Below, piece after piece: positions 40,399-50,233 of a stretch of 63,463 bases of DNA. Position numbers and translations under genes: made by a program. Below the pieces are notes generated by a model. The model was given only the letters and a program-made list of their open reading frames with translations, had not been told where the DNA came from and searched no databases. This DNA comes from Chitinophagaceae bacterium. Lineage in GTDB: Bacteria; Bacteroidota; Bacteroidia; Chitinophagales; Chitinophagaceae. The stretch is from assembly GCA_016706055.1 (NCBI GenBank), contig JADJKL010000019.1, positions 1-63,463 of the forward strand. The letters are read 5' to 3'. How positions within the stretch are numbered: position 1 is the stretch's first letter; the number at the start of each line of letters is the position of its first letter.

Positions 40399-42501
40399 AT
40401 GAATCAACCTAAACGATATTTAATTACTTCTGCCCTGCCCTATGCTAACGGATTAAAACATGTTGGGCATTTGGCTGGCGCCTATATTCCGGCAGATATT
40501 TATGTTCGCTATCTGAAAGCACAGAAAAGAGATGTGGTGTTTGTTTGTGGAAGCGATGAGCATGGCACTGCTATTCCTATTCAGGCAAAAAAAGAAGGTA
40601 CGACGCCACAAGCCATCATTGATAAATACCATGTGGCAATGGAAGAAGATTTTAAGGATTTGTCTGTAGACTTTGACATCTACCATCGTACCAGTTCTCT
40701 ATTACATCATGAAACGGCGCAGGAGTTTTTCACTAAACTGAATGATGCTGGTGAACTAGAAATAAAAGAAACAGAGCAATACTTTGATGAAGAAGCGAAT
40801 AGCTTTCTTGCTGATCGGTTTATAAAAGGAACTTGCCCAAATTGTAAAAGCGACAGAGCTTTTGGCGATCAATGTGAAAACTGTGGAAGAACACTGAGTC
40901 CGGATGAATTAATAAATCCTGTAAGTACATTAAGCGGTAAAACGCCTATCAAGAAAAAAACTTCGCACTGGTATTTACCATTGGGGAAACATGAACAGTT
41001 TTTGAGAGACTGGATTCTTAAAGAACACAAAGATGATTGGCGGGCAACAGTTGTTGGTCAATGCAAAGGATGGATTGACGGCGGCTTGCAATCGAGAGCT
41101 GTAACAAGAGATTTGGATTGGGGAGTGAAAGTGCCTTTGGCTGATGCGGCAGGTAAAGTTCTTTATGTATGGTTTGATGCACCAATTGGGTATATCAGTG
41201 CAACTAAGCAATGGGCAATTGATAACAACAAAGACTGGAAACCTTATTGGGAAGATAAAGAAACTAAGCTTGTTCATTTTATTGGTAAAGACAATATAGT
41301 TTTCCATTGTATCATTTTTCCTATCATGCTGAAATTGCATGGCAATATTTTACCCGATAATGTTCCGGCAAATGAATTCCTAAATCTCGAAGGTGATAAA
41401 ATGAGTACCAGCCGAAATTGGAAGCTGGAGATGAGAGATTACATCAACGACTTTGTAAAAAAAGAAAATGGCGGGGGACAATGTGTTGACATGCTTCGTT
41501 ATTATTTAACGCAAATAGCACCAGAAACAAAGGATAGTGAATTTATGTGGAAAGGATTCCAGGACGCTGTGAATAGTGAACTGGTTTCGATTTTTGGCAA
41601 TTTCATCAACCGGACTTGGGTCCTGATGCACAAACTTTGTGGAGGAAAAGTTCCTGTATTGCATACTGATTTATTAGATGACAATGACAAATTTCTTATT
41701 GCAGAAATAGAAAAAGCAAAAACAACAATTGAAGAATTATTAGAGCAATATAAATTTAGAGATGCATTATTTGAAGTGATTGAATTGAGCCGAAAGGGTA
41801 ATCAATACATGCAGAAAAAGGAACCTTGGATTGTTGCAAAGCAACTGGCGACAAATCCTGATGCACAAAAAAGTATTGATAACACCATGCATTTGTGTTT
41901 ACAGCTTTCTGCTAATCTTGCTATTCTGATTAATCCATTTTTACCCAACACTGCAAAAACCATGTTAGGCATGATGAAAGTGGTAGATAAAATGCTCGAC
42001 TGGGAAAATGCTGGAAAGCTAAAACTTCTAAGCGTTGGCTATAGCCTACGGGAACCACAACTATTATTTAGAAAAATTGAAGACACAGAAATAGCTGAAC
42101 AAATAGAAAAACTAAAAGCAGGTTTAAAAGAATCAGCAACAGCTGCAAAAGAAAACAAACCACAACAATCAAAACCAATGATACAATTTGATGATTTTGC
42201 CAAACTGGAATTGAAAGCAGGAACTGTTACTGCTTGTGAAAAAGTAGAGAAAGCTGATAAACTACTAAAACTTGAAGTTGATCTTGGCACAGAAAAAAGA
42301 ACTATCGTTTCTGGAATTGCTCAGCATTACAGTGCCGAAGAAATGATTGGCAAACAAGTTGTGGTTGTCACCAATCTTGCACCACGAAAAATGAAAGGTA
42401 TCGAAAGCCAAGGAATGATATTAACCGCAGAAGATAGCGACGGCAAACTGCAATTATTGAAACCTGAAAATCCTGTTTCGCCCGGCTCAAATGTTAGTTA
42501 A
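40399..42501 (+). CDS. metG: Methionyl-tRNA synthetase with C-terminal tRNA-binding domain
   Basis: It charges tRNA-Met. A class I synthetase with HIGH-type HVGH in ANGLKHVGHLAGAYIP (near residue 18) and KMSKS-type KMSTS in GDKMSTSRNW (near residue 335). A zinc knuckle is CPNCKSDRAFGDQCENCG. The C-terminal about 110 residues (FDDFAKLELKAGTVTACEKVEKAD, LAPRKMKGIESQGMILTA) form a Trbp111-like tRNA-binding domain. It is 700 residues with an intact frame. Confidence 0.98.
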   Translation: MNQPKRYLITSALPYANGLKHVGHLAGAYIPADIYVRYLKAQKRDVVFVCGSDEHGTAIPIQAKKEGTTPQAIIDKYHVAMEEDFKDLSVDFDIYHRTSSLLHHETAQEFFTKLNDAGELEIKETEQYFDEEANSFLADRFIKGTCPNCKSDRAFGDQCENCGRTLSPDELINPVSTLSGKTPIKKKTSHWYLPLGKHEQFLRDWILKEHKDDWRATVVGQCKGWIDGGLQSRAVTRDLDWGVKVPLADAAGKVLYVWFDAPIGYISATKQWAIDNNKDWKPYWEDKETKLVHFIGKDNIVFHCIIFPIMLKLHGNILPDNVPANEFLNLEGDKMSTSRNWKLEMRDYINDFVKKENGGGQCVDMLRYYLTQIAPETKDSEFMWKGFQDAVNSELVSIFGNFINRTWVLMHKLCGGKVPVLHTDLLDDNDKFLIAEIEKAKTTIEELLEQYKFRDALFEVIELSRKGNQYMQKKEPWIVAKQLATNPDAQKSIDNTMHLCLQLSANLAILINPFLPNTAKTMLGMMKVVDKMLDWENAGKLKLLSVGYSLREPQLLFRKIEDTEIAEQIEKLKAGLKESATAAKENKPQQSKPMIQFDDFAKLELKAGTVTACEKVEKADKLLKLEVDLGTEKRTIVSGIAQHYSAEEMIGKQVVVVTNLAPRKMKGIESQGMILTAEDSDGKLQLLKPENPVSPGSNVS

Positions 42502-42515
42502 CCGATAAACTTTTG

Positions 42516-42551
42516 AAAAAACCCGTTTTGTTCTTAGCAAAATGGGTTTTT
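42516..42551. terminator. Terminator behind metG
   Basis: AAAAACCC-GTTTTG pairs with CAAAAT-GGGTTTTT around TTCTTAG, and the 3' side ends in a T run. Confidence 0.85.
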
Positions 42552-42597
42552 CATTTTATAGCTCATTGGTTTTCAGTAAATTCACATTTACTAAATT

Positions 42598-45500
42598 TTG
42601 TTCCGCACCTTGGAAGTAAAGTCAACAAGAAGAAAGTTTTTAAAAAATTCCGCCATTATCATCGGAGTATTATTACTATTGTTGACAGGATTTCATTTCT
42701 GGTTTAAAGCTCATGCTAAGCAGATGATAGAAGATCTTGTTGAATCAAAATCAAATGGAAAACTGAAAATGAAAGTAGGCAAACTGAAGTTTGGCTACTT
42801 CAGCAGGAATATGGAATTGGATAATGTAATTTTTTACAACACAGATACCGTTAATGCAAATACTACTTATCGTTTTGATGTAAAAAAAATAAACCTGAGA
42901 GTAAAAAGTCTGATGGCAATTATTTTTCAAGACCAATTCCTTATTGATACACTTACACTTCATGATCCCAATATACAGGTTACAAGACTGAAGCGTATTG
43001 AAAAGAAAAATCAGGAAAAATTAAGTGACGTTTCTATTCCTGAAGAAATGGGTAAAATTTATAAATCAATACAAGATGCATTGACAGTGCTTAAGGTTTC
43101 AAAGTTCAGTATCCTTAACGGGAAATTTACACTTAATAATAAAATTCAACCCAATCAACAACCTGTTTCATTTAGCAACCTAGAGTTTCATATCGACAAT
43201 TTTTTAATCGACACAACATTAAACATCAATAAGAATAAAATTCTGTTTAGTGATAATGTAACCTTGAGTTCCCATCACCAGGATATTGTCTTGCCTGATA
43301 GCAGGCATCGGCTTAGCTTCAAAGACTTCAAAATTAATTTAAAAAGCAGATTAGTAGAATTTGATAGCTGTACCATTGCAGCTACACGAACTGATAGCTC
43401 AACATCTGCGTTTAATGTTTTTTTTGACAAACTGTTGTTGACAAATATTGATTTCGATACACTTTATAAAGCGGAAGTAATTAAAGCAGATTTGGTGTAT
43501 TGTGTAAATCCTAAATTCACCCTCAATGTAGAGATAGCAAAAAAGAAAGAGAACGGGAATTCACCACCCAAACTTGAAAACATTATCAAACAACTAACTG
43601 GTGACTTGATAATAAATAGAGTTGTTGTAAGCAATGCCGATTTTAATATTGAAACAGTAAAAGATGGCATCCCCAACTCCTTTACCTTTTCAAATAACAA
43701 TTTTGAGATGCAGGGTCTTAGAATTGATCAGGAAGCAGAAAAACCATTGAAAGTAGATCGCTTTGCGATGGCTATCCGTAATTATGAAAATTTTATAAAA
43801 GACAGTTCTTACAGTATAAAATTTGACAGTGTTATTTTTAAAGATGACCGAATCTCTCTTAGTAATTTTTTATTCGAAAAACTAAACAACGGAAGAGCAA
43901 TCAACTCTTTCAGCATTCCACAGTTTTATCTTGCCGGTTTATCTTGGGATGATCTGGTTTTCGAAAGAAAACTAAGAGCAGATCAGGCCACTATGTTTTA
44001 TCCAACTATTATTTATACTATCAATCAAGCCAAAAGAAAACCTGGTCAGCAAAATATTTTTCAATCGTTGGGTGCCGTAAATGAATTTATGGATCTTAAT
44101 TTTCTTGAGGTAATAGACGGCAATATTGACCTTACCATTAAAAAAGATTTACGATTAAAACTCCACAGAGCTAACCTATCCATAGAAAGTAACTCTCTCC
44201 TATCTTCAAAAAAAATTGCAGCAATCAAAAATTCTTTAACATCCATAAATTTTGAGAAAGGGAATTTAACTGCCGGCAATCTTGACATCCAGTTAGCTGG
44301 GCTTCGCTATATCGGCCATAGCGGTCATTTTGTTGCTGCAAATATTTCAGTATATGATAATACTAAGAAGCATGCATTTTCAATTCAGGATATGGAAGTA
44401 AAAAAAATGATTGTAAACGAACTAAACGGAAACATTGATGCAGAAGGAATCGTTTGGAAAAATGGAACTGTAAACTTCGATATTGCCAACTACACTAAAA
44501 AAACAGCCCAGTCTATTGTACTACTAAAAAATATAAAAGGGGGAAACACAAACATCAATATCTCGAAAGGTGATTTAAAAATTATTTCGGCTGTAGATAA
44601 AATCTCCTTAGACAAACTGGAAAGCTTGCCAGGTAAACCAATTGTACTGGAAGGGCTAAATCTGTCGGGCACAGATCTAAAAGCTAAAAACAATACCACG
44701 ATGCTTTCTGTAGCCAACTATCAGGTTTCAGATAACAATAAATCAACGTTTAAAGAAACCGTTTTTAACAGTACTACAGGAAAAGCTGAAGTGAGTTTTT
44801 CAACCTCCTCCATGCAGCTAATACCGCATATACAACAATTATTAGATGGTGAAATTATTCTTGATAATGTGGTACTCGAAAAGCCAATTATAAAAGTACA
44901 TTTAGCTTCGTCTGAAGCATCAGAAAAAAATGAATTGCCTAAACTAATGCTCAGCTCCTTGAGCATGAATCAGCCGCAAATAGATTTCTCCATAAGCGAC
45001 AATAAAAACACTTCGTTTAAATGGAATGGAAGTTTAAATCCATCTGCTTTTCTAGAAATAAAAGATATCAATAGTAACCAGAGCATCTTAGGCAAAACCA
45101 CCATTAGAGAATCCCAGTTTCATTTATCCCATTTCGAATTTAGTTCAAACGGAAAAACATTTTCTTCGAAAAATGGAAATATTATTGCCTCACTTAAAAA
45201 TGTTGAGCTAAACGCACCAGCAGGCCAAACAATACAATGGAATGGCTTCCTTGAAAACTTCGCTGCTAAAAACTTTATCGCCGATAGTATTAATAAATAT
45301 AAAGGCCGCCTGATTATAAACAGCACGGATATAAAAAATCTGAGTCTTAGCTCAGCTACTGTAACAGATGTTAAAAAACTAATAGCATCAAACAAAGATT
45401 TCAAAATCAGGAACTTTTCAGGCAACTACAAAGACTCTATAACGATAATAAGATGGGCAAATGCAGGATTCAGCCGTGCAGGTAATAACTTTTCTTTGGA

Positions 45501-46425
45501 TTCATTTTCTTACAATCCGGCAATAACAAGAGACTCATTTCTGGCGCAACAAAATTTTCAAAAAGACTATATAACATTCAAAACCGGTGCTGTTAGTATT
45601 CAAAACTTGGATCCTGATTTGTATTTAAAAGAAAATATCGTTACAGCAAGTTCAATAAAAATTCAAAATGCAACATTCACCGATTACAAAGACAAGCAAA
45701 TCCCCTTTAATCCTGGGTTAATAAAACCAATGCCAATAGCTTTGCTCAAAAAAATCCCGTTTCATGTTGCTGTTGATAATGCCGAAATAGAAAATGGCTA
45801 TGCTGAGTACACAGAAACTTCCACCAAAACAGATGCAGCAGGTGTAATTCCGGTGACAAGACTAAAAATCCGTCTTAAGAATATTAAAAATTATAATTTT
45901 CTAGGAACAGATACTTTGGATATTGATGCAACAGGATATCTGCTTGATACTGCATTAGCACATTTGAATGTCAAAGAATCGTATAACGATCCAAATGGTG
46001 GCTTCTTATTAAGATTTCAATTAAGCCCAACTGACCTAAAAGTTATTAATCCTGTTTTAATTCCATTGGGCTCTGTAAAACTTGAATCAGGAATTCTCGA
46101 TACGCTAAGTGTAGTCGTTCAAGGCAGAGAAGCAATGGCCACTGGAGAAATGAAATTATTGTATCATGATCTGAAAATACAGTTCCTTAAAGATGGCAAA
46201 CCAAATAAATTCAAATCTTTTCTTGCGAATACCTTTGTAATCAAAAAAAACAATACTTCTCGCATTGGCCAGGTATTTTTCATAAGAAACAGAGACAAAT
46301 CAGCAATCAGCTATTATGTAAAAATTATAGGAAGCGGTGTTGCCAGCAGCGTCGGAGCTAAAAACAACAAAAAGCTTCTTCGGAAATACAAAAAAAATAA
46401 CCCAGCTCCAATCAAATCAGATTAA
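42598..46425 (+). CDS. Giant AsmA-like membrane-anchored protein
   Basis: A 1275-residue intact frame with a TTG start (MFRTLEVKSTRRKFLKN). One N-terminal membrane segment (SAIIIGVLLLLLTGFHFWF) is followed by a very long periplasmic chain of alternating beta strands. The opening GKLKMKVGKLKFGYFSRNMELDNVIF resembles AsmA-family proteins, and the C-terminal VKLESGILDTLSVVVQGREAMATGEMKLLYHDLKI is the usual end of such proteins. AsmA/TamB relatives move lipids or assist outer-membrane assembly, and this is a possible role by family only. The CHAT peptidase gene starts 112 bases later. Confidence 0.72.
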   Translation: MFRTLEVKSTRRKFLKNSAIIIGVLLLLLTGFHFWFKAHAKQMIEDLVESKSNGKLKMKVGKLKFGYFSRNMELDNVIFYNTDTVNANTTYRFDVKKINLRVKSLMAIIFQDQFLIDTLTLHDPNIQVTRLKRIEKKNQEKLSDVSIPEEMGKIYKSIQDALTVLKVSKFSILNGKFTLNNKIQPNQQPVSFSNLEFHIDNFLIDTTLNINKNKILFSDNVTLSSHHQDIVLPDSRHRLSFKDFKINLKSRLVEFDSCTIAATRTDSSTSAFNVFFDKLLLTNIDFDTLYKAEVIKADLVYCVNPKFTLNVEIAKKKENGNSPPKLENIIKQLTGDLIINRVVVSNADFNIETVKDGIPNSFTFSNNNFEMQGLRIDQEAEKPLKVDRFAMAIRNYENFIKDSSYSIKFDSVIFKDDRISLSNFLFEKLNNGRAINSFSIPQFYLAGLSWDDLVFERKLRADQATMFYPTIIYTINQAKRKPGQQNIFQSLGAVNEFMDLNFLEVIDGNIDLTIKKDLRLKLHRANLSIESNSLLSSKKIAAIKNSLTSINFEKGNLTAGNLDIQLAGLRYIGHSGHFVAANISVYDNTKKHAFSIQDMEVKKMIVNELNGNIDAEGIVWKNGTVNFDIANYTKKTAQSIVLLKNIKGGNTNINISKGDLKIISAVDKISLDKLESLPGKPIVLEGLNLSGTDLKAKNNTTMLSVANYQVSDNNKSTFKETVFNSTTGKAEVSFSTSSMQLIPHIQQLLDGEIILDNVVLEKPIIKVHLASSEASEKNELPKLMLSSLSMNQPQIDFSISDNKNTSFKWNGSLNPSAFLEIKDINSNQSILGKTTIRESQFHLSHFEFSSNGKTFSSKNGNIIASLKNVELNAPAGQTIQWNGFLENFAAKNFIADSINKYKGRLIINSTDIKNLSLSSATVTDVKKLIASNKDFKIRNFSGNYKDSITIIRWANAGFSRAGNNFSLDSFSYNPAITRDSFLAQQNFQKDYITFKTGAVSIQNLDPDLYLKENIVTASSIKIQNATFTDYKDKQIPFNPGLIKPMPIALLKKIPFHVAVDNAEIENGYAEYTETSTKTDAAGVIPVTRLKIRLKNIKNYNFLGTDTLDIDATGYLLDTALAHLNVKESYNDPNGGFLLRFQLSPTDLKVINPVLIPLGSVKLESGILDTLSVVVQGREAMATGEMKLLYHDLKIQFLKDGKPNKFKSFLANTFVIKKNNTSRIGQVFFIRNRDKSAISYYVKIIGSGVASSVGAKNNKKLLRKYKKNNPAPIKSD

Positions 46426-46537
46426 CAATATTTCTCCTCACACTTTCGGGTGAGCTCATTCAACCGGATTTTTGTAACTTACTCTTCGATATAAGGCTTG
46501 TAGAAAATTATATCTATCCATTAAATACTTATTAATT

Positions 46538-49474
46538 ATGTTGAGCAACAGGTTCATAACTTCTGCTATTCTTTCCTTACTATTTACAATTTCAAGCATA
46601 ACATCAACTGCGCAAACGCAGGAAGATTTCGACAAAAAAATGCAAGAGGTCTACACCAACACTATTGACAAAGCAAAGAAAGCTACCATTGCCAAAGAAA
46701 TGTACAACATGGTGGAAAAGAAAAAAGAATTGCAAACGTATGCCAACTACTATTTACTTAAAACAATTTATGAAAAGCAAGTTGGCAATGATGCCATGGC
46801 AAAAACTTGTGAAGAGAAAGCACAAAAAATAATGAATGCAATGGTTGGTCTAAACAATCAGGCAGTACCAGACACTAGCAACCCTACCATGGCATGGGCT
46901 ACTTATTATTTTCCATCATTGTTTAGAAATAATGACCCTAAAAATGCGGAAAAGGCATTACAGTTTATGAACAGCCATCCGGATTTTAAAACTTTTTCTA
47001 ACTACACTTTTATTGGCTACGCTTTTGAAAGACATAGCGATTTCATCAATGCAAAAGAGAATTATCAGGCAGCAATGCCGTTAGCGGGAAATGATAGAGA
47101 AGAATATCATTCTTATATGTATTACACCAATTTCCTTACTCGTACCGGAGATTATCAGCTGGCAGAAGAGTATATCCGAAAAATGGAAGTCCTATCAACA
47201 ACAGCAAATAGCTTCTTTAAAGAAAGTTATAAGTCAGAAGCCATGTCGGCAAGAATTATTTACTATTTGAATGTCGGCGATTATCAATCCTATGTAAAAA
47301 CATCTGAAAAAAGAAATGATGAATTTTCGGAGTCATGGCATAAAGGTAATACTTCCGGTTGCGATCCATATCCCGGCATCCGATTTACAAATTCTGCATT
47401 TGGAAAAGAAATGCTGAAAGAATATGATGCTGCCGAAAAATTATGGAAAAGCCGGGACTCCGTTAATTACATCTGGGTAAACTGTTACAATACAACATAC
47501 CCCAATTCAAAATACTATCCAATTTCTATGTATCCAGTTTTTCTGGTGAAAAGAGGTAAGCAACATCTACTTTCAAAACCTGTTTCATATTTTATAAAAG
47601 AAACTGAAGACCATTACAACAGTTACAAAGATTTTGCCGACCTGAGTGCTCATTTTGCAAAAGCCACTCATCTCGGCTTTTTAGGAAGCAACAATTATCT
47701 CGAATTGTTTGAGCCATTGATGAAATATGTAAAAAAAACCAGAGACTTCAGAGAGTCAACCACTCCTTTTTCTAATTATGCATACTTTACCATGCGGGAC
47801 GGCAAATTTGAAGAAGCCCGGAAAACTTACAGAGAATTGTTCGATTTAAATACAAGTTGGATCAACGATATCATTTTCACCTTTGGTGAAAAAGCATTTG
47901 TAACTTATTACAATGCCAAATTAAAAGAAGGCTATGAAAATTTTCACAGCTTTGTAAAACTGGCTAAAGAAAAACAACCTGCATTGTTTCCTGAATTGTC
48001 CCAACAGGCATACAACAATTTATTATTCACCAAGTCCATTTCACTAAAAGGAACACAACGGCGGAAAGAAGCATTCCTTAGTGCCAATGACCCGAACATT
48101 ACCAAACTCTACGATGAATGGATTGAAAAAAAACAACAACTCATTCGTCAATACCTAAAAACAGATGATCCTTCCGGTGCTGATACTGCTAATAAAATAA
48201 ATGCAGCCTTACTAACAACAATGCAACAAGAAGTTTCGCAGTTGGAGAATGACCTCACTTTAAAAGCAAAAGATTTTAAGAAATATTTAAACATAGTTCC
48301 GCCAGATTGGAAAACAGTAAGAGACCAGTTGAAGGAAGGCGAAGCCGCTATAGAAATGATTCGCTTTCAATGGAAAAATAAAATTTACTATTCTGACACA
48401 TCTTATTATGCTGCATATATTATCACTAAAAATAGTAGCTATCCAGAAGTAGTTTACCTTACTGCGACTGCATCTGATCTGGATAATAAATATTATAAAC
48501 TCTATAAAAATAATATCAAGTTTAAAACAGACGATAAAGAAAGTTTTAACCAATACTGGAAACCCATCGCCGAAAAGCTAGCTGGAATTAAGAAAATATA
48601 TTTTTCACCCGATGGTATTTATCATCTGATAAATATTGCAACACTCAAAAATCAGGAGAGCAAACAATTCCTCTTGGATGAAGTAGAAATTCAATACACA
48701 ACTTCTGGCACTGATATTAATGCTAAATCTACTGCCAACATCAGTACAGCAGTTTTAATTGGCCGCCCTTCTTACAAATTAGAAACTCAGCAACTTGCTA
48801 CTATATCAAAACCACTAACAAGATCTTATGTGCGGGGCTTCAAAGAAGAAAACATTCAGGACCTTCCCGGTACCGAAGTGGAAGTTGTAAGTATAAAAAA
48901 AGAATTAGAGCAGTATAAAATAAACACCAACTTGTTTTTGAAAGAAAAAGCCACAGAAGATGAGTTGTACAAATTACATAGCCCCAGCATTTTGCATATT
49001 GCCACACATGGCTACTGGTCGGCGGCCGGCGAAAATGCCACCGATGGTTACAGTGTATTTAATGCAATGGCTAATTCAGGTTTGTTATTGTCCGGCGTAG
49101 TTAATTATTACGACAGCAAAACATTTCCTGAAACTTACGATGGTGTGCTCACTGCTTACGAAGCACAAAATCTCGATTTAAAAAACACTTCGCTGGTTAT
49201 TTTATCTGCCTGCGAAACAAGCCTCGGCCATATGGATGCAGGCGAAGGTGTGTATGGTTTGCAACGGGCCTTCCGTGCCGCCGGTGCAGGTAGTATTATG
49301 ACAAGCCTTTGGAAAGTGGATGATAATGCCACCAAAGATTTTATGATTGCATTTTATCAGGAGTATCTAAAACAAAAAATAAATCAGCCGCTTTCATCAC
49401 AGCACAAAAAGCCATCAAAAGAAAAATACATTCATCCATATTTCTGGGGAGCATTTGTAATGATGGGAGAATAG
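46538..49474 (+). CDS. Secreted TPR-CHAT (caspase-like) peptidase
   Basis: A signal peptide (SAILSLLFTISSITSTAQ) is followed by about 500 residues of TPR-like helices (HSDFINAKENYQAAMPLAGND, RDGKFEEARKTYRELFDLN). A beta-rich linker (PPDWKTVRDQLKEGEAAIEMIRF) leads to a C-terminal CHAT domain with the His-Cys dyad in HIATHGYW and ILSACETSLG, then AGAGSIMTSLWKVDD and PYFWGAFVMMGE. Between 49375 and 49430 the protein reads QPLSSQHKKPSKEK, but the shifted frame gives KSAAFITAQKAIKRK, the usual family sequence. Two compensating indels are therefore likely. Substrate unknown. Confidence 0.88.
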   Translation: MLSNRFITSAILSLLFTISSITSTAQTQEDFDKKMQEVYTNTIDKAKKATIAKEMYNMVEKKKELQTYANYYLLKTIYEKQVGNDAMAKTCEEKAQKIMNAMVGLNNQAVPDTSNPTMAWATYYFPSLFRNNDPKNAEKALQFMNSHPDFKTFSNYTFIGYAFERHSDFINAKENYQAAMPLAGNDREEYHSYMYYTNFLTRTGDYQLAEEYIRKMEVLSTTANSFFKESYKSEAMSARIIYYLNVGDYQSYVKTSEKRNDEFSESWHKGNTSGCDPYPGIRFTNSAFGKEMLKEYDAAEKLWKSRDSVNYIWVNCYNTTYPNSKYYPISMYPVFLVKRGKQHLLSKPVSYFIKETEDHYNSYKDFADLSAHFAKATHLGFLGSNNYLELFEPLMKYVKKTRDFRESTTPFSNYAYFTMRDGKFEEARKTYRELFDLNTSWINDIIFTFGEKAFVTYYNAKLKEGYENFHSFVKLAKEKQPALFPELSQQAYNNLLFTKSISLKGTQRRKEAFLSANDPNITKLYDEWIEKKQQLIRQYLKTDDPSGADTANKINAALLTTMQQEVSQLENDLTLKAKDFKKYLNIVPPDWKTVRDQLKEGEAAIEMIRFQWKNKIYYSDTSYYAAYIITKNSSYPEVVYLTATASDLDNKYYKLYKNNIKFKTDDKESFNQYWKPIAEKLAGIKKIYFSPDGIYHLINIATLKNQESKQFLLDEVEIQYTTSGTDINAKSTANISTAVLIGRPSYKLETQQLATISKPLTRSYVRGFKEENIQDLPGTEVEVVSIKKELEQYKINTNLFLKEKATEDELYKLHSPSILHIATHGYWSAAGENATDGYSVFNAMANSGLLLSGVVNYYDSKTFPETYDGVLTAYEAQNLDLKNTSLVILSACETSLGHMDAGEGVYGLQRAFRAAGAGSIMTSLWKVDDNATKDFMIAFYQEYLKQKINQPLSSQHKKPSKEKYIHPYFWGAFVMMGE

Positions 49475-49631
49475 ATTGAGAATTTTTATTGGCCCAGCTT
49501 CAGTTTTTCATAGCATCCCAATTGCGTCGCACAGCTTGTACGTTCTGTTCATTGGGCATCAGCAATTGCGGAAATTTTTATATTCTGAAAAGTTTATCTC
49601 AGCATACACGTAGAACGGGACTTTATTATTT

Positions 49632-50054
49632 TTATAGTAGTTTATTGAGTTTAAAAAATGATTCCAGATCTTCCACATATTTTCCTACATCAAAATCTTT
49701 AACCTTTAACTCCGTGAACTGGTTACTGCGTTCGATATAAAGCTTTGCAAGATACTTTCCATATTCTTCAATACCCATTTTTAAAACCGCCTCATAATCT
49801 AATACAATAGCACAGTCAACTATTTTTCTTCTCGAGCCATAGTATAATAACTTATCTTTATAACCTTCTTTCAAACAAAATTCCCTGTAGAAGATTTCTT
49901 TTACCCTTTCTCCATAACTCCGTTCTGAAAAATACTTGCCCATCGCAGTAAGAAAAAAAGGAGCCCAAAAAATAACCTTTTCCATCAATGGGTCTTTTGC
50001 TTTGGAATAAAAATCTATTGACCTTGTATGAACTCCAGTATTCCAAACTTTCAT
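49632..50054 (-). CDS. Hypothetical protein, helical, possibly immunity-like
   Basis: A 140-residue cytoplasmic-type protein with no signal. It is aromatic- and lysine-rich (MEKVIFWAPFFLTAMGKYFSE, GYKDKLLYYGSRRKIVDCAIV, VGKYVEDLESFFKL). I recognise no family. Small orphan helical proteins of this kind sometimes serve as immunity proteins, but no toxin gene lies next to it, so that is only a suggestion. Confidence 0.55.
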   Translation of the reverse strand: MKVWNTGVHTRSIDFYSKAKDPLMEKVIFWAPFFLTAMGKYFSERSYGERVKEIFYREFCLKEGYKDKLLYYGSRRKIVDCAIVLDYEAVLKMGIEEYGKYLAKLYIERSNQFTELKVKDFDVGKYVEDLESFFKLNKLL

Positions 50055-50233
50055 AATTATACAATAATAAAAATTTTATCAAATCTTCTTCTTTCTCGAC
50101 TCTTCCAAATTTAGCACTTCTCCACCCATATCGTACCTTATTGCTTCGCTTAAATCACCCTTAACTTCTCCCCTTTCCCAAAAACTCTTACCTTCGAATA
50201 CTAAATAGTTGCATAACTAACTAATTTTATTAT

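Noticed and set aside
49508..49575. Minus-strand short frame ending MPNEQNVQAVRRNWDAMKN
   Set aside because: It looks like the C-terminal remnant of a larger protein, but the upstream part cannot be found in any frame, so no gene or pseudogene is claimed.
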